A stretch of 64,000 nucleotides of DNA from the NCBI RefSeq assembly GCF_000002995.4, contig NW_025062476.1, positions 4,459,001-4,523,000 on the forward strand, in the 5' to 3' direction. Made by a program: the position numbers and the translations under genes. How positions within the stretch are numbered: the stretch's first letter is position 1; every line of letters begins with the position of its first letter. The notes beneath the pieces are model-generated. The model saw only the letters and a program-made list of their open reading frames with translations. It was not told the origin of the DNA and made no database searches. This document shows, one piece after another, positions 40,301 through 54,800 of this stretch. The DNA comes from Brugia malayi (taxonomy: Eukaryota > Nematoda > Chromadorea > Rhabditida > Onchocercidae).

Positions 40301-43300
40301 TAGCAAGTCAATGAATGCATTAATCTATTTCATCAGTTTAGTTCAGTTCATATCATTCTCATCTGACTATTAAAACAACATTGCTTATGGATGAAATGAT
40401 GTTTGACTTGTTTATCATGTTCAAAATCAATTCGAAGAGCAGCAATTAACGAAGCTGGAGATGAGAAATATTCGAGATCCATATCTCGTGATGGCTTTAA
40501 ATGAACTTTACACCAGTCAAGTTCTGATACGCTTGTCCGCTCAATTTCTTCTGAAAAAAAAAACAAAAAAAAAAAAAAAAAATTTCATTGTATAATAGTT
40601 TTTCCGCTACCGTTTTTTCATCACTTCTTCACCATAACTTCGCAGTGTGTCCCCAACTTCTCTCATCCATAATAGAACAAATCGAAATGAAATTTATGAA
40701 AAGGGAAGACGCTGTAAAGTCGATCCCTAATTGACGCAAAGCGTGCAGCTCAAAAACGATTGTAAGTTAACAGGAACATTACAATTAACTCAAGATTGGT
40801 ACCAATGTAATATAAAATATTCAAGGAATGTCAAACGCAAGCTCAGAAAATTTATAATAAAGCTGAAATTTACCTCCATTAATATTTTGAGTTACAGTTA
40901 TTTTAATTTCGGGAAGCATTGGTGCACCTGTTTTTACGAGATGTTGATCACTATTCACAACTGATAATCCACTAATTGAAATTACAGGTTCAGCTTCATG
41001 CTGGACGAATATGGAGCCTTTACTGGGATTAAGGGTAAGCTGAAATGAAAGGTGAAAAATGTAAACAATTTCAAGAAACAAAAAAAAAAAAGCAATTGAA
41101 ATTTTTTCAAATGCAATTATACTAATAAAAGATTAAACATTTTGATTCTTCAATTAAAAAGTACTTTCGCTAACAAACCGTTTTTCCATTGGAGCATAGG
41201 ACAGTTGTATTGATGAAGAATGTACGATATCCAGGTGTTGGTAAATTTTTCGTATTTCCATATGTAACTCGTTGAAGTAACAGTGACAAATCTTCAGCAG
41301 TATTAGCTTTCAAGGAGAAAGATGATGAATCCGTAGCAAAAATTGCATTCTGTAAAAAAGAAATTTTGAAAACTATTTATTAATATATTTTTGATTTTTA
41401 CTTCAAAATTGAGCTTCGGGTCTTTGATTTTTCATCTGCACAGATAAAATTTGATTAAGTTTAAATCTAAATACCGAAAATTTAATTGAAACACAAACCT
41501 CTCCTGGCACTAACTGATCAATGGCATTAAATTCTAGCTTCTCCTTGCACTGATGCGAGCACTGAAGAACTTGCGGTTGTTCAATTTTATGTGGCAAATA
41601 ATAAATGGAAGCTAAATGACCTTTGAAAAATTGTGACATTATGTGATTACGACCATGCCAACATGCTCCAATAACTAATCGAGTTTTCTGAAAAATATAT
41701 ATGACTTTATTAACATTTAAGTATATGATGAAAGATAAATTCCGATAGCAAAATAAAAAAAAGTGGAAAAAAAATGAAACAAAAATTAGTGACAAACTTA
41801 AATATTAAAACATCTAACCGTTTCTTTGATACGATGTAATGGCCAATCATCCAATATTTCGGGATTCTCCTTTGTAGCAATAAATTTACGACCATCAATG
41901 TATAAATCAACCTAAATGTTGACAGCTAAAATAAGAAAAGCAGAAAAAAATGATAACCTTAAAAAAGAGATGGTGAAGCAGAGGAGATGAATTTTCTTTT
42001 AAATTTAATGAAATATTCTATGAAGGATGGTTAAAAGGAAATTATTTTATCTTTACTTCTCTTTCAGTGGTGTCTAACTGTTACATAAATAAATTAATTG
42101 TTAATCAGAATCAGTAATAATTAACCGTATCGACGGATGCAAACAGGATGGAATATGAATGCCAACGATTGTCGCAAACTTCCGGAATGCTCCACCGCCA
42201 TTCGGCAGCACGGAATGCAGCTTCAGCGTTACTCTCTCGACGCATCAACATTTCTAACTTACAGTGACGTGTATAAACAGCAAAATGGTGACGATTCATG
42301 TCTAAAATTAGATTACAGTTATAAATACAATCAAGAAAAAAGTGCTATCAAATTCTTGAATTCCTCTACTCATACTAATATTTTACTAATAAATTAATGT
42401 AAAAGTTGAAAATCACTAACTTTTCTATGACTGATTGCATCTTACTTACTCAACAAAGTATTCATATTTTCTTGAAAGTATAAACAAAAATTTACTTGTA
42501 TAATCGCTTTCGCATAAGATTGTTTGTTTAAGCGCTTGTTCTTCTATACTTCCACGAGCATGTTTCATCGAAAAGGTTAGTGTAAATTTCAACGGAATAA
42601 CATCATCCACTTTTTCTTGTGATACAATCACAGAAGTTGACTTTCCATCAAAGGTGTATTTGTCATTTGTCACACTGTTATCGGTTGCGCTATCACTAGA
42701 AGCTGCTAACAGTGCAATTGTTGACTCATCCATTCCACATCTGCAAATGATAATATTCCGAGAATTATATCTCAGTAATTTGCAATAACTTAAATTATTC
42801 AATCATAATCGAAAGTTAAACAAGGAGAAAAACGATCAAGTCTGAATTCATTGAAGGTTGTTAGCACTTTTCTCTTTTAAACCAGAAATTCACTTACTTA
42901 TTCTGAATTGCATTCGGAACAAATTCATCGCGATCGCATCCGTTTGTTAAATTTTCAGTCTGCAGTGTTAGAATACTTTTTACACTTCCCAAAGTACACG
43001 ATTGCTCTTCCGCACAAGTGACGACATGTGCATTTGGCGCAATCCGGACACTTCCTGACCCAGGAATATACGTAACTTGTTCTGGGATACCGTGAATACC
43101 ATCTACACAAGCTTCGTGAACATTGATAGTGACAAGAGTTGATTTGGATTGACGCATACCGCAATCGTGAGCGACAATTGTTAGAATGTAGGACTTGGCT
43201 TGGGTATAGTTAAGTGGTCGTGTATTTCGTAGAATACCCTGGTGAAAAAATAAAACATAGTATGTGGGAAATTGTGATTTAGTCTTATTTTATTATAAAT

Positions 43301-46300
43301 GTATTAAATATATTGTTTTTTAACTTGAATTCAATATTTGCGGATTTAGTAGTTTTCTTTGGGATAGGTGCAAGTGATAAGGTAGCATTAAACAGCAAAT
43401 GATTTTAAATGTTCCTAGAAGTTCTAAGTAGTTTTTGCACCGACTGCATAATACTAGATATGGTCAAACAGTGGGACAAGTCAAGCCAACCTGATCATTG
43501 ATATCAAAGGGAAAGCCAAGCCAACCTGATCATTGATATCAAAGGGAAAGCCAAGCCAACCTGATCATTGATATCAAAGGGAAAGCTAAGCCAAGCCAAG
43601 CCAACCTGATCATCGATAGCAAAAGGAAAGCCATCCAATGCATTTGTGATCTGATATCTGCATATCTGTCCATAAGGATGGCCACAATCTTTATCAGTTG
43701 CTTGCAATCGAGCTAATTCGCTGTAAATTTTTCCTGAAATGCGACTGCTTTAGAAACACTTCTATGTATTTAATGAATTTATTGGATTTGTTTAAAAAAT
43801 TTGATACAATTGATCGACTATTAATGATTCAATTTATTTCAAAAATAATTCACGATATCTACGTAATCTCACCTTCACTGATATTAAAGGTGTACCACGG
43901 GCGTGAGAATACTGGCACGTGATCATTGGTATCCTTTACGGTAATTCGTAACCGTGCGCTGGAATGATATTTTTTAATTTCAAATCCCAGCCTTTTAAAT
44001 CAAAATAAATTGAAAGATTATCTTGTTTCTTTTAAAAGGCATCATTTAAATTCTCAAATCTTAGAAAGTTTGAAGTAAATGCTAAATTGAAGATTGTTTC
44101 AACATGAATAACAATCAGTCAACCTGTTAACTTGTTTTACAAATTTTTTCTAGTTTAATCATCTACCATTTTATTTGTGAATTTAGAAAATACAAACCTG
44201 TCTGTACAGTTAAATTAAAATATAAATTAAAATAAATTTGTATAATTAAATCAAAATAAATTTAATCAAACAAGCAAACAAAAACAAATCACTTACTAGA
44301 TTAAGTAAAAAAATTTTTTATTTTAATTGAGAAATCTGACAACAGTGGCAAAGTAGTAAGGATTAAAATATATTTTCTCTTCCTTTTTGTATTTACCTCC
44401 CACCAAAAAGAAAAAAAAATAATACTTCAAGAAGTCCTTTATTTGTTTGTGTCATTTAATTATAATTCCAAGACAAAAAAAAGTGTCGTTAGCTGATATT
44501 TCTTTGTTTTTTTCAGAGATTTATTTGTATTCTGTTAATAATGTTTTTATTGGGTGAGCTAAAAGAGGAAAGTCCCACTAAAACTTTCAAAAAGAATTCT
44601 CTCCTAGAGTACACTTTAATTTCCTAAGTGAAAGAATTCTCTCTCAATAAATTTCAATTTTCTAATTAAAAAAAAAAAAAGAAAAACTAATGAATGAATT
44701 ATCTATTACATAAATGCTAAACAAATTTACTTAATTTATCCTTCTGATATAGAATAAAAAAGGTTAGTATATCTTATTACTATTTATTAGTATTACTATT
44801 AGTATATTTTATTACTTTACTATTACTATATTGAAAAATTTTACTATTAGTATATATTTTTATTATATATTACTTTACTATTACTATATTGAAAAACAGA
44901 AGATGAAATGAATAATCAATATTATTATTGATATTTTATAATTTAATTATTATTGATATTTTCTAATTTAATTCATTTGAAAATTGCTTCTCGAAAAACT
45001 AAAAAAAAATCAACCTTTCTGATCTGGCATCATCATCACAGCGAATTGCCACCACACTAAGAAGATACTGTGGATTACTACAGTCTAAATGTACGTCATC
45101 TTTTACTCGTACAATACCTGAACCTTCTTTTTCATCGCTTACGTCAACTATAAATGGCACATCATCGGAATTTTCACTTGTAAGTTCATATCGACATACC
45201 GGACCTTAAATTCATCAAACTGATTAAATTTTTATTCAATCTAAATAAATTATTACACTGAAGTGCGTAATATTAGTATATGATTTAATAATTTGAAAAA
45301 GCTAAAACTCTTTTCATAAAAATTATATTTTGTTTGAATTATTCTCATTTACTCCTCGTTCAGTTATTTCACAGTGATTTCAAAATGGCAAACAGTTCAT
45401 TGTTTTTGGAAATATGGAAAATATATTCCTTCAAGCATTTATTGAGTAAAAATCAAATGTGTTAATTAAATATCACACTAAAATAAATGATCAAAAGTTA
45501 TGTTTTGTCAGTCTTTTTTTTAAGAAATTAGTATTTTGCTTTGATTTTAGCCATCTCAAGGCAAGTGCTTTGGATTATTTACTAGCAACACCTACTAAAA
45601 TTTGTTCAAACAAATGCTAAATGAATTTTAGTATAATTTAGAGTGAAAAAAAGAAAAAACTAAAACCCGAAAATTTAACATGAAATTCCGTTGTATTTCA
45701 AAAACTTTTCAAAAGATTCTTTTTTTTTTTCATCCTTACCAGTTTCATGAACAATGTCTAATTTGGGAATAACACTGACTATGGTACGATCTTCTCGAAC
45801 AGTACCAACCAATTCATCTGCACCGCCAAGATCGATTACTGGAGCTGAAAGAAATACTATTTGAAATTAAAACGGAAACGGAAGTGAATTATTTCTAATT
45901 TTTTTCTTTATCTTCTTCAAGCTTGTACTGCACTATTTCAGCACTTTTTGAGATTACAATTCATTAATTTAATTTACTGCACAATTGCATCCAATTGCAG
46001 CAATATGTGAAATATTTATTTTTTCATTTATTTAATTGCTTGTTGCATCTAACTCGAAAATTTGTGCAATAATTAATCATAAATAGTTCATAGTAAATTT
46101 ATTTTCAGAAAAATTCGCTTCCTTCACTTTTCTTTTTTGCTAAAAAGAAAAATTAAATATATCTAAGAACAAAAAAAACTTTGATTTCTTTTATTTCACT
46201 TACTTTAAGCACTCACTTGATAGTATCTACTGTACAAGCTTAGAATTGCAATAAGATCACTTACTTAAGTGTATGTCAATAAATTTATGAGTAAGTAAAA

Positions 46301-47028
46301 ATTTACAGAAAATTTTTCCGTTGTTAAATTATTATTAAATGAGCTAATCTTAACGTACAAACAACAGCCATTTCAATAAATAACTGTTTTTTGATTTAAT
46401 AATTAATTACTCTAGTAAGCAACGAAATGACAATCTTTATGATCTACAAGCATCATCAGTTTTGCAACTTTTTACATCTTTTTCAAGTGCATTTGATGAA
46501 AAAAAATTCAAAAAAAATTTCGCACTTCCTAAAATGAATTGGATTAAAAGTAAGACTACAAAAAAAAAAAAAAAAAAAAAAAAAAGACAGAATCAAGTAA
46601 ATTTTTTTCAAATCATTTTAGGAAGTAATATTGCCTTCATAAGAAGTTGAAGATTTTAAATTTAGTTAAAGATGATGCATAATATTGAAATTAATTTAAA
46701 GGAAAACATTTTCATTTTATTTTTATAAATGAAGAAAAGTTGAAGATGACTGATTTTCATGATTAACTCGGAATTTTTTCAAAAGTTCAAACATTTTTAC
46801 AAAGAAAAAAAAAAGATTAAAATGATGAAAATGGATTTTAATGAATTTTATCTCAAATAAGTAGAAATAACTAGTTGGTTGCTCACCGCGATGACGATGA
46901 GAAGATGTAGCAGAAGTAAGGATCGTCCCGAACAAAATTTGAAGTACCAATCGTATCACAGGACGGAATTCTTTTGATGGCATTGATGAAACAGTCAGAG
47001 AATAGTCTTTGCTTGGTCTAAAAACCAT
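37347..47028 (-). CDS. casy-1: Calsyntenin (cadherin/LNS neuronal type I membrane protein)
   Basis: Synaptic and vesicular membrane protein that links cargo to kinesin-1. Nineteen exons: 47028-46887, 45844-45740, 45204-45015, 43958-43873, 43712-43606, 43238-42898, 42740-42496, 42301-42126, 41911-41819, 41687-41499, 41349-41179, 41039-40874, 40550-40408, 40072-39911, 38853-38658, 38380-38247, 38173-38058, 37809-37745, 37417-37347. Phases agree; 965 aa, as in nematode and vertebrate calsyntenins. Order: signal peptide (better from the second ATG, MPSKEFRP at 46983), two cadherin repeats (DTNDHVPVFSRPWY; ATDKDCG; YILTIVAHDCG), LNS domain (MNRHHFAVYT; VDLYIDGRKF; VIGACWHGR), stalk, and TM at about 843-862. 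The acidic cytosolic tail has two kinesin-light-chain WDD motifs, MEWDDSGMNITVNP (W888) and LEWDDTTL (W951). Exon 5 ends in a minisatellite that repeats its splice donor; its acceptor (ATTAG) was set by phase. Confidence 0.95.
39866..39897 (+). repeat. Short CCCTAAA-like cluster in a casy-1 intron
   Basis: The stretch gaccctaaacctaaaccca followed by gaccctaaacc holds four imperfect copies of a CCCTAAA-like word. It resembles telomere-type repeats but is not the nematode TTAGGC unit, and it is short enough to be chance. Confidence 0.45.
43483..43640 (-). repeat. Minisatellite copying the casy-1 exon 5 / intron 5 junction
   Basis: On the minus strand the exon ends TATCGATGATCAG followed by gttggcttgg. 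Immediately downstream, three further copies of about 35 bp (ccctttgatatcaatgatcag then gttggctt) follow. Would-be donor junctions therefore lie at 43606, 43561, 43526 and 43491 (spacings 45, 35 and 35 nt). Each copy includes the last about 20 nt of exon-like sequence and a GTTGGCTT start. The first extra unit is 45 nt and open in frame, so donor 2 would add 15 residues. Donors 3 and 4 would shift frame. Confidence 0.88.
44765..44960 (+). repeat. AT-rich imperfect tandem array in a casy-1 intron
   Basis: Words such as tactttactattactatattgaaaaa and ttattattgatattttctaatttaatt recur two or more times in about 200 bp. Low-complexity intronic repeat within the 1.06-kb intron between casy-1 exons 3 and 4. 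Confidence 0.65.
46560..46585 (+). repeat. A26 homopolymer in casy-1 intron 1
   Basis: A run of 26 adenines. Many shorter A or T runs occur across the window; this and T26 at 51789-51814 are the longest I noted. Confidence 0.85.
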
Positions 47029-47168
47029 TTCAATTTATAGTAGTTGTGAAATATTCAATGATTACGACGAACGATAAACATTTTATCATTGAATATTCTT
47101 TCTTGAAATTTGCATCTTCTTAATATTTTTAGAAAGATGCAACTTCGTCTCAATATTGATATATTATC

Positions 47169-47199
<31 letters not shown>

Positions 47200-50100
47200 T
47201 CATCTGCTTTTTAAAAGAAAGTATTGTCCAAAATTTATAAAGAAATTTTTCTAAAAAAAAAAGACGATTTTTTTGTACGATTTCAAATGAATAATGCAAG
47301 AGAAAGAGTAATTTAGAGATAAATATAATTGAAAAACTGCCTTTAACTGATTGAAAATTTAATTCGTTTAAAATTTCAAATTAAATCAATTATATATGTT
47401 GCTCGAACGTCTGAAGTTAAATTGAAGAGTGGGAAAGAAGTTAGTTTTATTGAAATAGGATGTGAAGTTGTATTATATAGGAGAAATACATGCGAGAAAG
47501 TTTATTATCTCAAAATTGTACTTTACTAGCTAATGCATTCAATTTAATATTTTGATAGAAGTTTAAGCAGTTGCTCTGAACCTAAAAGTGTACTTCAAAT
47601 TATGTCTGAAAGATTTTTATATCTCAAAAAAAAAAAAAAAAAAAGGCTTACAAAGCGGATTTGTCCAATAATTGCAAGCTCGAAAAAAAAAAAAGAACAA
47701 AATTACTTCCAACCGATTATTATTCTATCCATCTATATTCATTCACCACATTTAACATTCGTAAAGGCAAAAGTGGAAATTGTCGCAGTTATACTTATTC
47801 AAAAGAAAGCTAAAATTTACGATTTTAGGAAGAAAAAATCGATATACCTTTTGAGAACCATTGCCGATGAAATTATTCATTAAAGATAATTGCAGGAAAA
47901 GAATCGTTTATAGTGAATAACATATTATATATACATATAACATATTCAATTTGCAATGATATGTGGCGGAAATGTGCAACGACATTTCAATGCCGCTTTT
48001 CCTACAGGGAATATATGTATAACAGGTTATCACTTTAGTTACTGATTATCAATAAAAGCATTGAACTGGAATAAAATAACAAGAATTGATGGATAGGATA
48101 AGGAAGAGGGAAAAAGTACTGTTAACCGAAGCAACTTCAACCTCTCATACTTCAGAACTTGTCTTTCTTCTCAATTCAGCATTCCCCGAAGTATATCTTA
48201 GATGACGGGAAAGGAAAGGGAAGGGAAGGGAAGACGTAATCAATTCAAAATGGTTGTAAAATCGATCATTTAACCTGTCCGATCCAAGCAAATTCATTCT
48301 TCCGCTCCATTATTACACAAATCATTCGTGAAGTGAAACATTCAGAATGCAATAATCATGCATTAACATGCATGCATGCATGTCACTGCGGACAACTGCA
48401 CTTTTAATAACGATTTTAGTAATTAAAGCAAGAAAAGAAGCGAAAGTAAGTGCAACCTAAAAAGTTGAAAAAAAAAAATGATACGATAACAATATAAATC
48501 ATTTTATAATGTGACAAGCATGAAATTTACAAAAAAATTTAGCTTTTATTTACCAAACTTCTAATTTTTGAGATTCACAGTGAACCATTCGTTAGATTAT
48601 TGGTGACACTTAAATAAGTATCATTTATTGTCATGGTGACCAATTCACATATGACTATAACAATTCATCGTCATTCAATGGAACTATAACTGATGACTAT
48701 TTTAAATAATCACTCATGCACTATTTTTTTTTTTTTGAATCATAGTGATCAAATAATAGTTTTATATCGATTTTATTTTTATTTTTTTTTTTTTGACAGA
48801 AATGTTATTTATTAATAGAATGATGATGAAAAAAATGACCGGAAATTTTGTATTAACCATTGATTAAAGGAAAAATGTGAGAAAGGAGAGAACATTTTTT
48901 GATGAATGATTGAAAAAAAAAAAAAAAAAAAAAAACATGAACGGATTATCATCCAATGTTTCTCTCTGCTTTTCCTCCAATGTTAATGTAAATGCTCTTT
49001 TGTTGGTGCTGGAAGGGAAGGAGGAAAGAAGGAAAAGCATCGATAGCTTTCGTTATTTAGCACATAACGCAAACTCTTTGCATCATCCATGCTCTCGAAG
49101 AGTTATGGTCAGTCATCATTGCGCTTTCTAAACTAAAAATTTTAATTAGTGAATTTTTTAGCTCATTGCACTTCTTCATCGAAATGTTACGTAAAAAGAA
49201 ATCACTTTTTATATTTTAGTTTAGAAAGCAAAAAATTTCCACTCTCTCTCTCTCTCTCTTTCTCGTTATAATTAATGCATTTGTATGGTTGTTTTGAAGT
49301 TAATAAGAAATATAATTCTTTGGCTGAACAAAAAACGAATAAATGAAAATGGAACGAAATGACTAAATTAGCAGCGAGGACAAGACAGCTCTTAGCCGTT
49401 AATCAATTAAAGATTTTATTCTCGGTGACATTGGCAAAGGTGTCCCATAAATGGTTAGCCAAATTCTCTCCATGGAAATGAAAAGACATTCGGAATTTAG
49501 CGTATTGGAAAAGAAAGAAAGAATAAAAATAAAGGACAAATGAAATGATTGCATTCAATTGGCCAATGCAGTATGTGAGAATTTGAGCCAAGCTAATCGA
49601 ACTAGTCCTTTTCAGCTACTATTTCCCAAGCATATTCCCTGCACTAGTCTGAACTATTTTGAAAATATGCATAGCAATGATGCATTCCTCTAATCTTTTC
49701 GTTAAGTCTATCGATGAGAATAAGTTAGCATTTAATTTCAGATTGAAACAATTTCATTTCATAAAAAATTAACTATTAAGTTAATTGTATTAAATGAAAA
49801 TTTAAACTAGACTAAAAATCTAACAATATTTTCATCCACAACAACTAGCGTAAAGTATAACCTAGCTAGCTTAAATTACTTAAAAAAAAAGCTTAAAAAA
49901 ATGAATTTTATTTCATATCGAGCATCTTCCGAATAGCATACATTCCCATCGATTTGCCCTAATTTTCGCGCATTTCATTTTTTTTAGGTTGAATTAATTT
50001 CAATTTCAACGTATATTATCATTGTTTGAGGAAGTATTTGCAATCTTTAAACAAGCTTCAAAACATTAATAGCTTAGAATTTACTTTTTCCCTTGAAATA

Positions 50101-50579
50101 TTTTAGATTAAGACCTTTAACATTTTTCTTATCAGATTTCATGTAAAAAATTTAAATGAGAGATTTTGTAAGGCATCAAAATTATTTCTCTGATACAAAT
50201 TAGATGAATAACTAGTAAGAATTATCAAAATGTTAGTCAAGAAGGCAACATTGAAATGGAAATTAATTATATTATAATTATTAAATAGTCACTTGCAAGG
50301 GAGCTGAGCTATATTAATCATATCTTTACCTTTCTACCTGTGTGCATGCGAAATTATAGGGCCGTCGCGAAATTGAATTCCCAAAGGAAATGGCAAGAAA
50401 TTTGTATAGCATGAAATAAATATAATTTAAATAATAAAAAATTATGGCTAGCGGGCGAAAGTGAGTATGCGCATTTATGTTTGCCACAAGTATGTCTTCA
50501 GTTTTATGGAGAAGAAGAGGAAGAGTGTGTGATGACAAACGAGGACATCTATCTTGCATCAAATTGAAAAGTGTTAGGA

Positions 50580-51360
50580 CATGTATGTCTGCCTAGCTTA
50601 ACGTTTGCGTTAAGGGTAAAATGAAAGAGCGAAAGGGCAAAGCGTATAAGATGTGACTTTCGACAAGAGGCTAAATTTGTCAGAGAGGTTTAGCCTATTG
50701 CGGTGTAAGTTAAGATTGGCTTTCATTATTGCTTCAGATCAGATTCAAAAACTATTGCCATATGAAGCTAGCAACGGAAGCATGCTTGGCCTAGGGGCTC
50801 CTGCATACATGTGAGAATTTTATAGCAAAGCAATTTAAGGCCTACACCCATTTCTTGCATTTATTGATTCGCAACAAAAATCAATGCGTAGTGCAGGCCA
50901 GATGACACTTCAGCTAACTCATCTTTGAAAATTACGTTAGGGACAGATAAGCAACTGAGCTCTTATCACATGCATCACAGATATTTAAAAGCATGCAATT
51001 GAGTGCTAAAGTAGAACGGAAGGCGCAGATGTGCAACACGTGCAAATTGCAGGGAGACTGATGGAATAATGAAAACTTTAAAATGGTTCTTTTATATATT
51101 TGGGAAGGTTTGAAATTGATGAAATGAGAAGTAGAGAAGAAAAGGAGAACTATTAGTAGTGTAGGTTAATTGAGGCCTATGGCAAAGCATCAGGCCAGCC
51201 ATCTTGGCACAGTTGAGGCGATAACAAGGGAAATCTAGGGCCAGAAAATTAATAGACTTCGAGAATGGAAATGAAAAATGTGTACGGGCCTAGCATTTTA
51301 GAGAATGACATGAAGCAGAACTAGCAAATAGAGAAGGCAAAACAGGAAAAGGCCAAAAAA
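50580..51360. other. GGCC-rich composition island B
   Basis: About 780 bp with higher G+C than its flanks and at least eight GGCC words (ttggcctagg, aaggcctaca, caggccagat, gaggcctatg, caggccagcc, agggccagaa, gggcctagca, aaaggccaaa). No long open frame and no recognised product. May be a decayed element or a non-coding transcript. Similar in vocabulary to island A at 17640-18060. Confidence 0.4.
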
Positions 51361-51788
51361 AAAGATTTCCAGGTGAAAAATTATAAATTTTAAATGCCAT
51401 TAATATTAGCTATCGATTTTCTGATCTGTTCATATCAATTTTAACATAGAATCACTATAAAATGGTTAAAATTTATTTACAACTAGGATGAATTTTTAGA
51501 CCAAATAAAGGAATTAGCCATCTCTTAGTGTAAATATAAATAAACATTCGACAGTTTTGTAATAAAATAAACAGCATAATGTTGAGTTGTACCAATGCCA
51601 CTTATGCAACTAATTACCGAAAGAGAATATTTTTCAGATTTCCATGTGAATGAAGTATTCCTAAAGTTAGCTTGTAAGTAAAGGTACTATATAAAGTATT
51701 AACTAATGGTTAACTTCCGATTCTACTAAAAAGAACTTAGGAAATTTCTCTTAAGTCCATCAGTCTTCCCTTTTTTCTTTTTGGTAAG

Positions 51789-51814
51789 TTTTTTTTTTTT
51801 TTTTTTTTTTTTTT
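51789..51814 (+). repeat. T26 homopolymer
   Basis: Run of 26 thymines directly following TTGGTAAG in the spacer. Confidence 0.85.
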
Positions 51815-54800
51815 AGTTTAAAAGCTTAAGTTTATGCAGATAAGCAAAGTTCTTTATAAAAATTAAGAAGATTCCGAGTACGAAAAGAGATTCAAAAAAA
51901 AAAAAGCTCGGATGACCAGAATTTTAAAGAACAATTTTTAAAACAATGAATAAATAAAAAATGTTGTTGCAGATTTTTTTTAAAAAATTTCTAGAAATAT
52001 TCTAAAAAAAGTAGTTTTGTTACTTGTCAAGACACTAAGAAACTTGAGAAAAACTAATTTCTCAACTTCAAACAGTACTGAAATTTGATGTCCATATGAA
52101 GTTGTCGCAATGGATAATCACAGGGGTGACATGTCACAACTGTTACTCGAGTTTTTGTGCTACACACTTCTTCGAGATTAACATAATTCAATGTTTATTC
52201 AAATATAAATCGTCCAATATGAATCGGAAGCAGTAATTGAGTAAAATCATTTTCTAATGGTTAGTGACATTGAGTAATGAATCTTTACCAAATCAAATTT
52301 CCAAATATAATAATATTATTATGGTTCTTAAAAGATAAGCTCGATAAATTAATCTAAAATTTAAAAAACTGCATTTAAATTTGTGACTCAGATAATTACA
52401 TTTCAAACAAGCAAAAGCTGATATAATCATAGAAAGATAGACAATATTTGTATATTGCAATAATGAATCAGAAAACAAACACAACTAATATACACATTTT
52501 TCAGTATTTTCAATTTATTACATTGAATAAAAAGTAAGAATTTCTATTCGAAATATTACTTTGTTGCAGAAAGAATATATTTTCACTTTAAAATATTATT
52601 TGAAAGCAATTCACCACACTGTCAACATAATATTTGAAGGGTGAGAGGAAGTGGAAGTTGACATATGGTTGACACAAATACAATACTACTACTTTTCACT
52701 GTTATCATTTCATTAACATTAATGAAAGAAAATATATACATTTCTTTTTATACAAAGAAAAAACTCTCTTAAGGTCAAAAATATTATTGTAATTGTAGAA
52801 GAAAATACATTTTGATAGAATGAATAAATTAAGAAATCATTTCATTGATAAAAGTAAAACATCATATATTGATTAATAATTTAAAGGAAAGGAAAGATGA
52901 CCATTTCTTTTTTTTTTTTTTTTTAATCCTGGAAAAGATCAAATTCAAATCAAAAAGATTTGGAGTTGCTAAAACTTTCCCGAATAATTATTTACCTTAG
53001 TAATAAGGTAATCAGGTAATCAATAAGTGTCTTTTTAGCAAATATTACAACTATTTGACAAATATTGTCATAACTGCAGTTTTTACAATTTACTATAGAA
53101 AATTTTATATATATATATATATATATGAATCTCAAGAAAAAAAAACAGAAATCAAACTTAAGCAAAAACTTTCTAAAATTATTTTGTCAACTTTTCTTTC
53201 CATCATTGCATTCTTCTGTTTAAATAAAATTTATCAAAAAAAAAAAAGTGTTTAGATGATCTGAATACTTTACAATAACCAAATTTTAATCAAATTTAAG
53301 GGCAAACTAAAATAGATACCCTAAAATTTGCATTGTGTATAAAAATGGCAAAAATAGGAGAATGATGATAAATTATAGGAAATAACTAATACTGTCATAG
53401 ATAAATTATGTTATTTTCGTAAAAATTTAAGCAAATAAAAATACAAAAAAAAAAAAAATTTGTCAAACAAAAAAGAATGTTCAGGAAAAAATTGACCGTC
53501 AAAATAAATTATATCATTTGGACAAAAACTTTATGGAAATAAACATTGGCTATATGACTAACTTTTACTTCTTGATTATTACTTTAGATTACTGCTAAGT
53601 AATTTTATGATAGACAAATGGTGTGTTAGATTTAAAAGTTTGTGATTGCGATTTTTATGCGATAGAAATTAGACCATCAAATCAAATCATCGCTAAATCA
53701 TCTTTATTATATTTAAGAAAAGTAACTAATGAATACTTTTAAGTTAAAAAGTGTAAACACTTCTGAAAGTTTCCGCAAGCAATAAGACGTGATTATATTT
53801 TCAATAACAATAATCAATAAGTGTTTAAGCGTTTTGCATCAATATAAATACCATTTAGACGTGTGACATTGGTGAATAATTAAATACTTTTCTTAATTCA
53901 GATACATACATTTGTTTATGGTTGCCCTACTAAAATAAATAAATAATCAGTAAAATAATTTTAAATGATTGCAAAATAATTGCTTATTAGAAAACAGTAA
54001 TATTTTTTAGTTTGTGATGTTGTTTAGTTGTGACAAATAGCAATTAGAATTTTTATATAAGCATAAATAAATTAAATTATGATTAATTCAAACTTTGATG
54101 AATAATAATTGAAATAAATGATGATGAATAGAACCGATATGAAAAGGTATTGCCAATCAATCCTTTACCATTACTCAAATATTTAACATTTCTCATAGCA
54201 TTTTGGCCTTGGCATATATTTAAAATGAGATTTCGATTAGTAAAACGAAGCAAATATGAATTCGGCTATTATAGAAAGTTTTGAGCAGTAAAAAAAAAAA
54301 AATTAACTTTTCAATTAAATACCGAAAAAAATTATGAATTTAAAATAATAATGGATTTTTCTTCTTGCTCTAATAAATTGAACACAATTAGTAATTTCCA
54401 TTAAAGATAAATATAAATAATGGCGGTGAAATTAAACATAAATAACAAGAGAAAAGAATCGAAATAAGAGGAAAGCTCATTACTAAATAAAATGGAAAGT
54501 GTATGGTGATGTTAAATCAAATTTTATTCCATTGTTGAAATTTAATTTAAATGAGAAATGAAAAGAATGGAAGTGAAAGGCTCAGCACTTCTATAAATAG
54601 ATGTTACTTTCAATACAACTGTAAAGGTAAGTTAAATCTGTTCTGTATAATTTCTTCTTCACTTCATAATTATCATTAATAATAAACAAATTAGAGTAAT
54701 AACAGGGAAAAAAGCAATGATAAAAATTTTGTGACAAAAATTAAAAGATTTAATAATTAGGGACAGGATATAATTGACGGAATACACTTGATAATTGTCT

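Noticed and set aside
48910..49131. Frame beginning with a poly-Lys run
   Set aside because: Starts inside an A22 tract; no conserved sequence after it.
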